Positions 1 to 6,917 of a stretch of 8,474 bases of DNA are shown one piece after another. The notes under the pieces are model-generated. The model had not been told where the DNA came from. It saw only the letters and a list, made by a program, of their open reading frames with translations, and searched no databases. Position numbers and translations under genes: made by a program. This DNA comes from PWND01 sp964614525 (GTDB lineage Bacteria > Bacteroidota > Bacteroidia > Bacteroidales > UBA7960): assembly GCA_964614525.1 (NCBI GenBank), contig CAZTPA010000096.1, positions 1 to 8,474 on the forward strand. Reading direction: 5' to 3'. Every line of letters starts with the position of its first letter. Within the stretch, counting starts at the first letter, position 1.

Positions 1-1307
1 CTGTAAACAGAAACAGCATATGTGTCTGTCATGCCGGAAATAAAATCAACAACTCCTCTTATCTTATCATACATATCATCTGTATCCGGAATATACTGTT
101 CAGGAAACAGTGACATTAATTTGTGTGAATAATCGCTATCAGGATTAATAACCGCTTCTGAAAATTCCTTCATCAGGAATCCCAGCACATTATAACCTGC
201 AATTTCAATTTTAACAACTGATGGATGTTTATAAACCTGGCTTACAGCAATTTTACTGATATTTCTTAGTGCTTCTGCAGGTTTGTCATCAATACATTTG
301 AGCAATTTACTGCTAAATTTTCCCTGCATGATATCATCATAATTCTTCACAAAAGCATTTGCAGATTCTTCTGTAAGCTTTCCTATTACCATTGCCCGCA
401 AAAAAGCAATTTGCTCATTACTGTCTTTTACTTCATTTAAAGTTTGATTGATTTTCTTTATTCTTTCAGCATCGTCTTTTTCGCAGAAGAATGCCAAAAA
501 CAATTCAATAATATCCCTTTTTGAAATAATATTAAGCTTCATAGCATCCTCCATATCCATAATCTGATAGCAGATATCATCTGCTGCTTCAACCAAATAC
601 ACAAGAGGATGTCGTGCATAAATAAGAGGTTCTTCAGAAATCACAGGTATTTCAGCATGATCCAGAATATGATTAAAGGTTTCATTTTCAGAAAAGAAAT
701 GTCCAAACTTTTTTTTCTCATTAACCAAAAGAGAGCTAAAAGGATATTTTACCATTGTCGCAAGGCTTGCATAGGTAAGAGCATAACCTCCTTCCCTCCT
801 GCCGGTAAACTGATGTGTAAGCAATCTCAGCAGATTAGCGTTTCCTTCAAAATTCTCAAGATCATTTATTTGTTGTCGGTTTAAATGGCTTTTCAGTTTC
901 AAACCTTCGCCGGAAACAAAAAAGTTTGAAATTGCTTTTTCTCCGCTATGTCCAAAAGGAGGATTTCCCAGGTCGTGCACAAGGCAGGCAGTAGAGACAA
1001 CCGATCCAATTTCGCCAACAATCTCTTTTTCAGAGGTTGACAGTCTGTCTCTAATTTTCTTAAAAACTGAATTTCCCAGTGAGCGTCCAACACATGAAAC
1101 TTCAAGGCTGTGAGTCAGGCGATTATGAACAAATATTTTTTGAGGAAGTGGAAATACCTGAGTTTTATTTTGCAACCTTCGGAAAGGAGCCGAAAATATC
1201 ATTCTATCAAAATCTCTCTGAAATTCAGTTCGTACATCTATCCACAAATCTGCGGGAATATCTTCTCTCAAATATCTTTGTGGAGAAAGCAGTTTTTTCC
1301 AGTCCAT
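1..1307 (-). CDS. dgt: dGTP triphosphohydrolase (dGTPase), C-terminus cut by window edge
   Basis: HD-superfamily enzyme that hydrolyses dGTP to deoxyguanosine and inorganic triphosphate in the cytoplasm. It starts at ATG 1307-1305 and stays open to the window edge, giving 435 residues. The family N-terminal signature is present (D-F-D-R-M-I-F-S-A-P-F-R-R-L-Q at 32-46, then K-T-Q-V-F-P). The metal ligands are visible: H66 in R-L-T-H-S-L-E-V, H111-D112 in C-L-V-H-D-L-G-N-P-P-F-G-H, and D243/D244 in E-A-A-D-D-I-C-Y. H120 and E123 correspond to the catalytic H126/E129 of E. coli Dgt. The visible end, I-S-G-M-T-D-T-Y-A, is the conserved C-terminal motif of the family, so probably only about 5-15 residues are missing. 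It is divergent from guaD across a 248-base gap. Its product, deoxyguanosine, is a substrate for the PNP encoded 2.5 kb away. Housekeeping-type dGTPase is the likely role; a phage-defence role is known for some dGTPases but nothing here points to it. Confidence 0.92.
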   Translation of the reverse strand, partial: MDWKKLLSPQRYLREDIPADLWIDVRTEFQRDFDRMIFSAPFRRLQNKTQVFPLPQKIFVHNRLTHSLEVSCVGRSLGNSVFKKIRDRLSTSEKEIVGEIGSVVSTACLVHDLGNPPFGHSGEKAISNFFVSGEGLKLKSHLNRQQINDLENFEGNANLLRLLTHQFTGRREGGYALTYASLATMVKYPFSSLLVNEKKKFGHFFSENETFNHILDHAEIPVISEEPLIYARHPLVYLVEAADDICYQIMDMEDAMKLNIISKRDIIELFLAFFCEKDDAERIKKINQTLNEVKDSNEQIAFLRAMVIGKLTEESANAFVKNYDDIMQGKFSSKLLKCIDDKPAEALRNISKIAVSQVYKHPSVVKIEIAGYNVLGFLMKEFSEAVINPDSDYSHKLMSLFPEQYIPDTDDMYDKIRGVVDFISGMTDTYAVSVY

Positions 1308-1365
1308 AACTTACATATTTATTATACAAAGAAAAGCAATTATTTCATTAATGTATAAGACTATT

Positions 1366-1378
1366 TTTGCACTGCAAA
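1366..1378. promoter_or_regulatory. short palindrome, possible operator between dgt and guaD
   Basis: TTTGCA-C-TGCAAA is a perfect inverted repeat of two 6-bp arms around one base. It overlaps the 3' end of a plus-strand TAnnTTTG box on its left and a near-match on the minus strand on its right, so a protein bound here could affect both divergent genes. This is inference from position only; no regulator family is recognised. Confidence 0.25.
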
Positions 1379-1404
1379 GATTTTGGATATAATGCTTTCA
1401 AGAG

Positions 1405-1444
1405 TTTTGAAAATATTAGGTGTTTTAAGCTTCAATTTTCAAAA
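1405..1444. repeat. 10-bp inverted repeat in the dgt-guaD gap
   Basis: TTTTGAAAAT at 1405-1414 is the exact reverse complement of ATTTTCAAAA at 1435-1444, with a 20-base spacer. It could form a stem-loop in a guaD leader or be chance in AT-rich DNA. No T-tract or other terminator hallmark follows, other than an A-run to the right (a T-run when read on the minus strand before the stem). Confidence 0.3.
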
Positions 1445-1555
1445 AAAAACCATAATAACAAGAAATTAAGTAAAACTTTATAGTTCAATAAACTGAAATA
1501 TCATAACTTTACTTGTTGAATTAATTAATAATTTTTGAATTTTGTTATTTATAAT

Positions 1556-2029
1556 ATGGAAAACCACGAAAGATTTTTAAAAGAGGCAATTAGATTAGCG
1601 AAAGAGAATGTAAAAAGCGGCCAAGGTGGGCCATTTGGTGCTGTTATAGTAAAAGACGGAAAAATTATTAGTGAAGGGGTGAACAAAGTAACCGGTACAA
1701 ATGATCCTACTGCTCATGCAGAAATTGTTGCTATTCGTGATGCATGTAAAAAGCTAAATTCTTTTCAACTAGAAGATTGTATTATATATGCAAGTTGCGA
1801 ACCCTGTCCAATGTGCCTGGGTGCAATTTACTGGGCAAGACCAAAAATGATTGTTTTTGCAGCTTTAAATACTGATGCAGCCAAAGCTGGTTTTGATGAT
1901 TCTTTTATTTATAAAGAAATTCCTTTGCCATATGATAAAAGAAGTATTCCTACTTATAATATATCACCGGCAAATTCATGTGATCCTTTTAAAGAATGGA
2001 TAACTTACGAAAATAAAACAGATTATTAA
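1556..2029 (+). CDS. guaD: guanine deaminase, cytidine-deaminase fold
   Basis: Zinc hydrolase converting guanine to xanthine and ammonia in the purine degradation pathway; cytoplasmic. The 157-residue protein matches the B. subtilis GuaD type along its whole length, which is the usual size. The zinc site is complete: H54 with catalytic E56 in T-A-H-A-E-I, and C84/C87 in C-E-P-C-P-M-C-L-G-A-I-Y-W-A. The guanine deaminase hallmarks G-G-P-F-G-A-V-I-V (24-32), A-G-F-D-D-S-F-I-Y-K-E-I and the aromatic C-terminus (Y157), which closes the active site in GuaD dimers, separate it from tRNA adenosine deaminase TadA. I chose ATG 1556 because it begins exactly where GuaD homologues begin (M-E-N-H-E-x-F-L); an in-frame TTG at 1535 would add seven residues with no support. 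It is convergent with the amidohydrolase and divergent from dgt. Guanine would be supplied by the PNP downstream. Confidence 0.94.
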   Translation: MENHERFLKEAIRLAKENVKSGQGGPFGAVIVKDGKIISEGVNKVTGTNDPTAHAEIVAIRDACKKLNSFQLEDCIIYASCEPCPMCLGAIYWARPKMIVFAALNTDAAKAGFDDSFIYKEIPLPYDKRSIPTYNISPANSCDPFKEWITYENKTDY

Positions 2030-2060
2030 AAGTAATGCTTTAGCGTTTAGCTAATTACTT
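2030..2060. terminator. stem-loop between convergent guaD and amidohydrolase genes
   Basis: AAGTAAT (2030-2036) pairs perfectly with ATTACTT (2054-2060). Inside it GCT (2037-2039) pairs with AGC (2049-2051) past a two-base bulge, leaving a nine-base loop. It begins directly after the guaD stop codon and ends three bases before the amidohydrolase stop, filling the 34-base gap, so it may terminate both transcripts. The T-tracts are short and broken on both sides, which makes intrinsic termination uncertain. Confidence 0.5.
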
Positions 2061-2063
2061 GTC

Positions 2064-3494
2064 TTATTCTCCATTCTCAGAAGCATCAAGTGTTTCTGCA
2101 TATTTTTGGATTTTCTCAGATATTGTTTTAATTGACTCAAAAATTGATTCTTCATCAAGGTTAAGAATGTTTCTTTGCTCCATGGCAATCTTACCATTAA
2201 TAATAACAGTCTCAACATCAGAACTTTTCAAACTATACACAATCTGAGAATAAATATTGTATAAAGGATAAGCATGTGGAGTATTAAGATCAATAATAAT
2301 CATATCTGCTTTTTTCCCGTTTTCCAGAGAGCCGATAATATCGTCCATACCCATAACTTCAGCCCCTCTGATAGTTGCAAGTTCAATAGCAGTTTTTGCA
2401 TCCAATACAGTAGGATCATTGTTAAACAATTTATGCAGGATTGCAGCTATTTTCATCTCATCAAACATATCAAGATTATTATTGCTGGCAACACCATCTG
2501 TACCCAAACCTACTTTTCCTCCTTTTGCTAATATAGCAGGCACAGGAGCTACACCGCTGGCCAGTTTCATATTACATTCGGGATTATGAGCAATGCCAAC
2601 ACCACGCTCAACAAATATTTCAATATCTCTATCGGTAAGGTGAATACCGTGAGCAGCAACAACATTTTCACCAAGAACACCAAGGCTGTCGAGATATTCA
2701 ACAGGCGTTAATCCATAGAGTTCGGTCATTTGGTCAAACTCTTTCTTAGTTTCTGCAACATGAATATTGAAAGGGACATTATATTTGTCGGCAAGTGCTT
2801 TAGATGTTTTAATAAGGTCAGCTGATGAGCTATAAGGAGCATGTGCAGCAACACAAATTGTTACAAGAGGATGGTCGGCCCATTTCTGGATCATCTTCTC
2901 AGTATATTCAATACCTTGCTCAGGAGTTTCGCTGTTAGGAACAGCATAATCTATCAGACCTTCACTTATCACAGCTCTTATACCTGCTTTTTCAGCAACT
3001 TTAGCTATCTCATCAGCATAATAATACATGTCATTAAAAGTTGTTGTACCGCTTTTAAGCATTTCCAACATTGCTAATTTTGATCCGGCAATTACATTTT
3101 CCTTATTAATAAATTCAGCTTCAACAGGAAAAATATGCTCATACAGCCACTCCTGTAAAGGAAGATCATCGGCAAAACCTCTAAAAATAGTCATCGGAGA
3201 ATGAGTATGAGTGTTTATTAATCCCGGCATTACCAATTTATTTCTGCCATCAATAATTCTAGGTGCACTGTATTCCTCTAATATCTCATCCATTGTACCT
3301 AATGCATGAATTTTATCTCCAATAATTACAATTGCTCCATTTTCAATAATGCGGGAATCCTCATCCATTGTAACAATCATTGCGTTTGAGATAATTATAT
3401 CTGAATTAAATTCCTCGTGTGAGCCACATCCAGTAAAAGTTAGTATTCCCGACATTGTTATAACTTTAAATATATTAATCGATTTTTTCAACAT
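2064..3494 (-). CDS. amidohydrolase lipoprotein of the MtaD/SsnA (adenosine/SAH/MTA deaminase) type
   Basis: Metal-dependent deaminase of the TrzN/MtaD/SsnA amidohydrolase group, whose members deaminate S-adenosylhomocysteine, methylthioadenosine, adenosine or related rings. The 476-residue form carries all metal and catalytic residues: H96-T-H98 (P-G-L-I-N-T-H-T-H), H245 with E248 (H-V-A-E-T), H282 (A-A-H-G-I-H-L) and D333 (G-T-D-G-V-A-S-N-N-N-L-D-M). The flanking beta-sandwich segments are also present (31-60, 385-440). Oddly, a lipoprotein signal precedes the catalytic domain: basic M-L-K-K, a hydrophobic stretch, then F-T-G-C with C23 as the predicted lipidated residue. The mature start C-G-S-H-E-E resembles acidic surface-export signals of Bacteroidota. 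Start 3494 is preferred over the in-frame ATG at 3683, because a consensus promoter lies inside that longer frame. The phenylalanine at lipobox -3 is atypical, so export is likely but not certain. Substrate cannot be fixed from sequence. Confidence 0.88.
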   Translation of the reverse strand: MLKKSINIFKVITMSGILTFTGCGSHEEFNSDIIISNAMIVTMDEDSRIIENGAIVIIGDKIHALGTMDEILEEYSAPRIIDGRNKLVMPGLINTHTHSPMTIFRGFADDLPLQEWLYEHIFPVEAEFINKENVIAGSKLAMLEMLKSGTTTFNDMYYYADEIAKVAEKAGIRAVISEGLIDYAVPNSETPEQGIEYTEKMIQKWADHPLVTICVAAHAPYSSSADLIKTSKALADKYNVPFNIHVAETKKEFDQMTELYGLTPVEYLDSLGVLGENVVAAHGIHLTDRDIEIFVERGVGIAHNPECNMKLASGVAPVPAILAKGGKVGLGTDGVASNNNLDMFDEMKIAAILHKLFNNDPTVLDAKTAIELATIRGAEVMGMDDIIGSLENGKKADMIIIDLNTPHAYPLYNIYSQIVYSLKSSDVETVIINGKIAMEQRNILNLDEESIFESIKTISEKIQKYAETLDASENGE

Positions 3495-3556
3495 AATTCT
3501 TTCTATCTTTTTTAATAAACATACAGTCAATAAATATTGTTCATGAAAATATCCTG

Positions 3557-3588
3557 CAAAAATACGAATAATAAAGCATGCCTGCAAA
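3557..3588 (-). promoter_or_regulatory. Bacteroidota-type promoter of the amidohydrolase gene
   Basis: Read on the minus strand: TTTG (3588-3585), a 20-base spacer, then TATTTTTG (3564-3557), an exact match to the TTTG/TAnnTTTG pattern recognised by the Bacteroidota primary sigma factor. Transcription would begin about 55 bases before ATG 3494. Because it sits downstream of the in-frame ATG at 3683, it argues for the shorter, lipoprotein-encoding start. Confidence 0.62.
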
Positions 3589-3724
3589 TAAATAATACTT
3601 GTAATACGCGCCAATAAAAACATTTGAGAGCTAAGACTCACATTCCTGCCTTTTATCATGGATAATGATTTCAAATATTTCAAGCTGATGCTAATAATTT
3701 TTCACAACAAATAAATTTCATGTA

Positions 3725-3754
3725 TTGTTTTTATACGTGGGAGTTGTATATTTG
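3725..3754 (+). promoter_or_regulatory. Bacteroidota-type promoter of the PNP gene
   Basis: TTG at 3725-3727, a 19-base spacer, then TATATTTG at 3747-3754, a perfect TAnnTTTG box at the standard spacing. The predicted transcript start lies roughly 40 bases before ATG 3802. The leader is AT-rich with no Shine-Dalgarno sequence. Confidence 0.65.
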
Positions 3755-3801
3755 TTTAGCAAAAATATACAGGCAAAATAATTTACTTAAAATAGACTAA
3801 A

Positions 3802-4617
3802 ATGATAGAGAAGATTAAAGAAACCGCAGATTTTTTAAAAAATAAAATAAACTTCACTCCGGAAATAGGGATTATTTTGGGTTCCGGCCTTGGTGGACTG
3901 GTAAAATCTATTGATGTTAAATTCAGTATAGAATATGATAAAATTCCAAATTTTCCTGTTTCAACAGTAGAAGGACATCAGGGCAAATTGATATTGGGAA
4001 TTCTGGAGGGCAAAAATGTTGTTGCTATGCAGGGCCGTTTCCATTATTACGAAGGATATCCCATGCATGAGGTCACTTTTCCGGTTAGAGTTATGAAGCT
4101 ATTAGGAATAAAAGCACTTTTTCTTTCCAATGCTGCAGGCGGATTAAATAAAGCTTTTGAAGTTGGCGACCTGATGATTATCAGAGATCATATAAATATG
4201 TTTCCTGAAAATCCTTTAAGAGGAAAAAACCTTGATGAATTAGGCACTCGTTTTCCTGAGATGAGCGAACCATTTGACAGAAAGCTCATTGCAAAAGCAA
4301 AAAGGATTGCAAAAGATAATAAAATTAAGTTCCAGACCGGAGTATATGTTGGAAGTGCAGGGCCAACGCTTGAGACACCCGCAGAATATAATATGTTCAA
4401 AATACTTGGCGCCGATGTTACAGGAATGTCAACTGTTCCGGAAGTAATTGTTGCCCGCCACATGGGATTACCGTGTTTCGGAATATCAATTGTAACAAAT
4501 CTGGCTGAACCTGATATCTATGACAAACCTACAAGTCATGAAGAGGTTCAAAATGTTGCAGAAATTGCAGAGCCAAAAATGACATTGATATTTAAAGAAT
4601 TGATAAAAAGCTTATAG
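3802..4617 (+). CDS. punA: purine nucleoside phosphorylase, trimeric (PNP/MTAP) family
   Basis: Cytoplasmic enzyme that splits inosine, guanosine and their 2'-deoxy forms with phosphate into free base and (deoxy)ribose-1-phosphate. The 271 residues are normal for the family. The phosphate site is visible as G-S-G-L-G-G (S28), H59 in V-E-G-H-Q-G, and R79/H81 in Q-G-R-F-H-Y-Y-E-G-Y. The nucleoside site follows: N-A-A-G-G-L-N (109-115), E190 in G-P-T-L-E-T-P-A-E-Y, M208-S209 in T-G-M-S-T-V-P-E, N232 and H245. Asparagine rather than aspartate at 232 (N243 of human PNP) is the family marker for 6-oxopurines, and S209 with H245 also favours PNP over methylthioadenosine phosphorylase. It has its own consensus promoter and is convergent with typA, ten bases away. 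It links Dgt (makes deoxyguanosine) to GuaD (uses guanine). Confidence 0.94.
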   Translation: MIEKIKETADFLKNKINFTPEIGIILGSGLGGLVKSIDVKFSIEYDKIPNFPVSTVEGHQGKLILGILEGKNVVAMQGRFHYYEGYPMHEVTFPVRVMKLLGIKALFLSNAAGGLNKAFEVGDLMIIRDHINMFPENPLRGKNLDELGTRFPEMSEPFDRKLIAKAKRIAKDNKIKFQTGVYVGSAGPTLETPAEYNMFKILGADVTGMSTVPEVIVARHMGLPCFGISIVTNLAEPDIYDKPTSHEEVQNVAEIAEPKMTLIFKELIKSL

Positions 4618-4626
4618 AATAAGTTT
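4608..4626. terminator. AT-rich stem-loop between convergent PNP and typA genes
   Basis: AAGCTTAT (4608-4615) pairs with ATAAGTTT (4619-4626) with one G-T wobble and a three-base loop, AGA. It overlaps the PNP stop codon and fills the ten-base gap to the typA stop. A broken T-rich stretch follows on the plus strand, and TTTTATC on the minus strand. The stem is weak (one G-C pair), so its terminator function is tentative. Confidence 0.38.
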
Positions 4627-4627
4627 A

Positions 4628-6430
4628 CTAACTTTTCTTGGCTCTTTTTCTGTCAGATTCGCTAAGGAGAATTTTTCTTAATCTGAGTGACTTTGGAGTT
4701 ACTTCAAGATATTCATCATCAGCGATGTACTCCATACATTCCTCCAGTGAAAACTTTACTGCAGGAGCAATGGTCATTTTTTCATCACTTCCGGAAGCTC
4801 TTACATTAGAGAGTTTTTTCGTATGTATAACATTCACAGCCATGTCATCCTGACGTGTGCTCTGGCCTATAATTTGTCCGGCATAAACAGGATCATTTGG
4901 TTCAATAAAGAAGAACCCCCTGTCTTGTAATCGGTTAATTGAGTATCCAATAGCAGTACCTGTTTCCATCGCAATTAAAGAACCATTTCTACGTCCTCCT
5001 ATTTCTCCTCTATATGGTTCAAATCCTTTCAGGCGGTGCGACACAACTGCCTCACCTTCGGTGGCAGTGAGCATATTGTTTTGCATACCTATAAGTCCGC
5101 GTGATGCAATTGAAAATACAAGATATGATCTGTCATCCTTATTCTCAATACTTATTAGTTCACCTTTTCTGGCGGTAACAATTTCAATAACCTTTCCTGA
5201 AAATTGAGTTAAAGTATTAATCGACAATTCTTCAACAGGTTCGCATTTAACCCCGTTAATATCTTTGATAATAACTTTTGGTTGTCCTACCTGCAACTCA
5301 TAACCTTCTCTTCTCATGTTTTCGATAAGAATAGAAAGGTGTAATATCCCTCTGCCAAAAACAACATATGAGTCGGGAGACGCTGATTCTTCAACCTTTA
5401 GAGCAAGATTCTTCTCAGTTTCAAGAAACAATCTGTCTCTTAAATGCCTGGAGGTGACAAATTTTCCTTCTTTTCCAAAGAAAGGAGAAGTATTAATTGT
5501 AAATAGCATGCTCATTGTGGGTTCGTCAACTTCAATACGTTTTAAAGTCTCAGGATTTTCAAAATCTGCAATAGTATCACCAATATCAAAATTTTCGGGA
5601 CCCAATACAGCGCAAATTTCACCGGCATAAGCAGCATGCTTAATTCGTTCTTTTCCTAATCCTTCGAATACATAAAGTTCCTTAACTTTCGATTTCAGGA
5701 TACTTCCATCCCTTTTAACCAGAGATACATTTTCTCCGGCCTGAATACTACCTCTTATAATTCGTCCTACAGCTATTCTTCCGGTATATGATGAATAATC
5801 AAGTGAAGTTATCATCATTTGTAAACTACCTTCAGAGATTTCAGGTTCAGGAATATTTTCAATAATAACATCCAACAAATAACTGACATCAGTAGTTTCA
5901 TTTTCCCAATGGTCAGACATCCAACCATTCTTAGCAGAACCAAACACCGTAGGAAAATTTAACTGATCTTCAGATGCTCCAAGAGAAAACATAAGATCAA
6001 AAACAGCCTCCTGGGCTGCCTCAGGATCACAATTTGGTTTATCAACCTTGTTTACAACTACTATAGGCTTTTTATCAAGCAAAATAGCTTTTTCAAGCAC
6101 AAATCTTGTTTGTGGCATTGGGCCCTCAAAAGCATCTACTACTAATAGCACACCATCGGCCATATTCAAAACCCGTTCTACCTCGCCGCCAAAGTCAGCA
6201 TGCCCGGGTGTATCTATAATATTGATTTTATAATCTTTATATCTAACTGAAACGTTCTTCGCCAGGATTGTAATTCCTCTCTCTCTCTCAAGGTCATTAC
6301 TATCAAGAATGAGTTCTCCCATATCCTGATTATCCCTAAAAAGTTTTACCTGATGTAGAAGTCTATCAACAAGGGTTGTTTTCCCATGATCAACGTGGGC
6401 AATGATTGCAATATTTCTTATATCGTGCAT
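4628..6430 (-). CDS. typA: ribosome-associated GTPase TypA/BipA
   Basis: Translational GTPase of the EF-G/LepA class that binds the ribosome in a GTP- or ppGpp-dependent way and supports 50S assembly and stress or cold adaptation. The full-length 600-residue protein matches the family size. GTPase motifs are in order: A-H-V-D-H-G-K-T (11-18), R-G-I-T (51-54), D-T-P-G-H (73-77), N-K-V-D (127-130) and G-S-A-K (164-167). Then come the beta-barrel domain, the EF-G III- and V-like domains, and the BipA-specific C-terminal domain, with R-G-L-I-G-M, L-S-N-V-R-A-S-G-S-D-E and E-V-T-P-K-S-L-R-L-R-K. ATG 6430 gives the expected M-H-D-I-R-N-I-A-I-I-A-H start. It is transcribed away from the large accessory gap; its promoter is not clear, the best candidate being a TAACTTCG box at 6469-6462. 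Nothing suggests a functional tie to the purine genes beyond position. Confidence 0.97.
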   Translation of the reverse strand: MHDIRNIAIIAHVDHGKTTLVDRLLHQVKLFRDNQDMGELILDSNDLERERGITILAKNVSVRYKDYKINIIDTPGHADFGGEVERVLNMADGVLLVVDAFEGPMPQTRFVLEKAILLDKKPIVVVNKVDKPNCDPEAAQEAVFDLMFSLGASEDQLNFPTVFGSAKNGWMSDHWENETTDVSYLLDVIIENIPEPEISEGSLQMMITSLDYSSYTGRIAVGRIIRGSIQAGENVSLVKRDGSILKSKVKELYVFEGLGKERIKHAAYAGEICAVLGPENFDIGDTIADFENPETLKRIEVDEPTMSMLFTINTSPFFGKEGKFVTSRHLRDRLFLETEKNLALKVEESASPDSYVVFGRGILHLSILIENMRREGYELQVGQPKVIIKDINGVKCEPVEELSINTLTQFSGKVIEIVTARKGELISIENKDDRSYLVFSIASRGLIGMQNNMLTATEGEAVVSHRLKGFEPYRGEIGGRRNGSLIAMETGTAIGYSINRLQDRGFFFIEPNDPVYAGQIIGQSTRQDDMAVNVIHTKKLSNVRASGSDEKMTIAPAVKFSLEECMEYIADDEYLEVTPKSLRLRKILLSESDRKRAKKS

Positions 6431-6537
6431 TTGAATTAATTCTGAATTGTAAAAAGAAGCGCGAAGTTACTCATTTTATCAATACATAAATCAGATTATA
6501 AGTTAATTATTATAAGGATTTAAGGGGATAATCTTTA

Positions 6538-6571
6538 TTTGATGCGCTGGGTGTTTTTGTTTCTAATTTTG
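6538..6571 (+). promoter_or_regulatory. possible plus-strand promoter upstream of the long inverted repeat
   Basis: TTTG at 6538-6541 and TAATTTTG at 6564-6571 match the two Bacteroidota promoter elements, but the 22-base spacer is slightly longer than usual. A transcript from here would cross the inverted repeat 6654-6853 and could reach the propeller gene with a leader of about 480 bases. TAnnTTTG boxes arise easily by chance in such AT-rich DNA. Confidence 0.25.
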
Positions 6572-6653
6572 TGCAAAGGAGCTATCAACAATTAAGCATA
6601 TTAAAATATAATTTTTAGATTTGTTTTTTTAATTATTTACCTACTTTATGTTA

Positions 6654-6853
6654 TTCAAAACAAACCTTATCATTTTTTTAAACCTTAGTAGAAACCATTC
6701 ACACCACCTTAACCAATAACCTTATTAAAGATTTTTAATAGCCACCTTTTTGAGAAATTCATTGAACTATTGAAGAAAACAAGGTAATAAGGTTTGAAAT
6801 CTATGGGAACAAAAAATCCTACTAAGCTTGAAAAATTGATAAGGTTTTTTGAA
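6654..6853. repeat. 200-bp imperfect inverted repeat, MITE-like or structured RNA
   Basis: The left arm (6654-6691) and the right arm (6819-6853) are reverse complements over almost their whole length. Exact blocks include AAACCTTATCA (6662-6672) with TGATAAGGTTT (6837-6847) and CTTAGTAG (6684-6691) with CTACTAAG (6819-6826). They are separated by one or two substitutions and short indels. Inside, AACCTTATTA (6718-6727) pairs with TAATAAGGTT (6785-6794), and CCAT (6695-6698) with ATGG (6803-6806), so the element folds into one long interrupted stem with an apical loop of about 57 bases. No obvious target-site duplication borders it and it encodes no transposase. A non-autonomous mobile element remnant or a transcribed hairpin are the two readings. 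Confidence 0.6.
6739..6757 (+). repeat. 19-bp motif, copy 1 (apical loop of the long inverted repeat)
   Basis: TAGCCACCTTTTTGAGAAA. It matches the segment at 8122-8140 at 17 of 19 positions in the same orientation. It sits in the unpaired apical part of the inverted-repeat element. Confidence 0.5.
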
Positions 6854-6889
6854 TTTTGCAGTTTTAGCAGATGTTTTGCGCTTTTTACG

Positions 6890-6903
6890 AGGAAAGTTTT
6901 CCT
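6890..6903. repeat. perfect short hairpin
   Basis: AGGAAA-GT-TTTCCT, 6-bp arms with a two-base loop. It lies 36 bases right of the long inverted repeat. No T-run follows on either strand, so it does not look like a terminator. Confidence 0.35.
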
Positions 6904-6917
6904 GTAGCACAAAAAAA

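Larger units (their letters stand above)
1308..1555. other. divergent intergenic region between dgt and guaD
   Basis: No gene is seen in these 248 AT-rich bases, which must hold the promoters of both flanking genes. A perfect TAnnTTTG box (TATTTTTG, 1362-1369, plus strand) lacks a TTG at the expected -33 distance. A one-mismatch box (AATCTTTG) faces it on the minus strand at 1382-1375. Neither gene has a Shine-Dalgarno sequence. A TAACTTTA at 1504-1511 is a weaker guaD candidate. Promoter placement is therefore unresolved. Confidence 0.6.
3495..3801. other. divergent intergenic region between the amidohydrolase and PNP genes
   Basis: This 307-base gene-free stretch holds back-to-back consensus promoters, one for each flanking gene (annotated separately), leaving 136 bases between their -33 elements (3589-3724). 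Within that centre I see only weak structure: ATCAT/ATGAT at 3655-3669 and a repeated ATTTCAA at 3669-3682. No convincing operator, riboswitch or small gene is visible. Confidence 0.7.

Noticed and set aside
1..1307. dGTPase as a phage-defence nucleotide-depletion gene
   Set aside because: Some dGTPases do defend against phage, but this one has ordinary family features and lies among metabolic genes with no defence neighbours.
899..1309. Several 68-82 codon frames on both strands
   Set aside because: They are other-frame shadows of the dGTPase gene.
1388..1394. TATAAT-like sequence in the dgt-guaD gap
   Set aside because: The sigma-70 consensus of other phyla is not the standard promoter in Bacteroidota, and there is no -35 partner.
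1535..1555. TTG start giving guaD seven extra residues
   Set aside because: GuaD-family proteins begin at the M-E-N-H-E segment encoded from ATG 1556.
3495..3683. 63-codon N-terminal extension of the amidohydrolase reading frame
   Set aside because: It crosses a consensus promoter and would bury the lipoprotein signal; the shorter ATG at 3494 fits both.
6462..6469. TAACTTCG as the typA -7 box
   Set aside because: It has one mismatch to TAnnTTTG and no TTG at the proper distance; too weak to list as a promoter.
6803..6907. 34-codon plus-strand frame starting M-G-T-K-N-P
   Set aside because: Its first part is the right arm of the inverted repeat; no similarity or initiation signal supports it.
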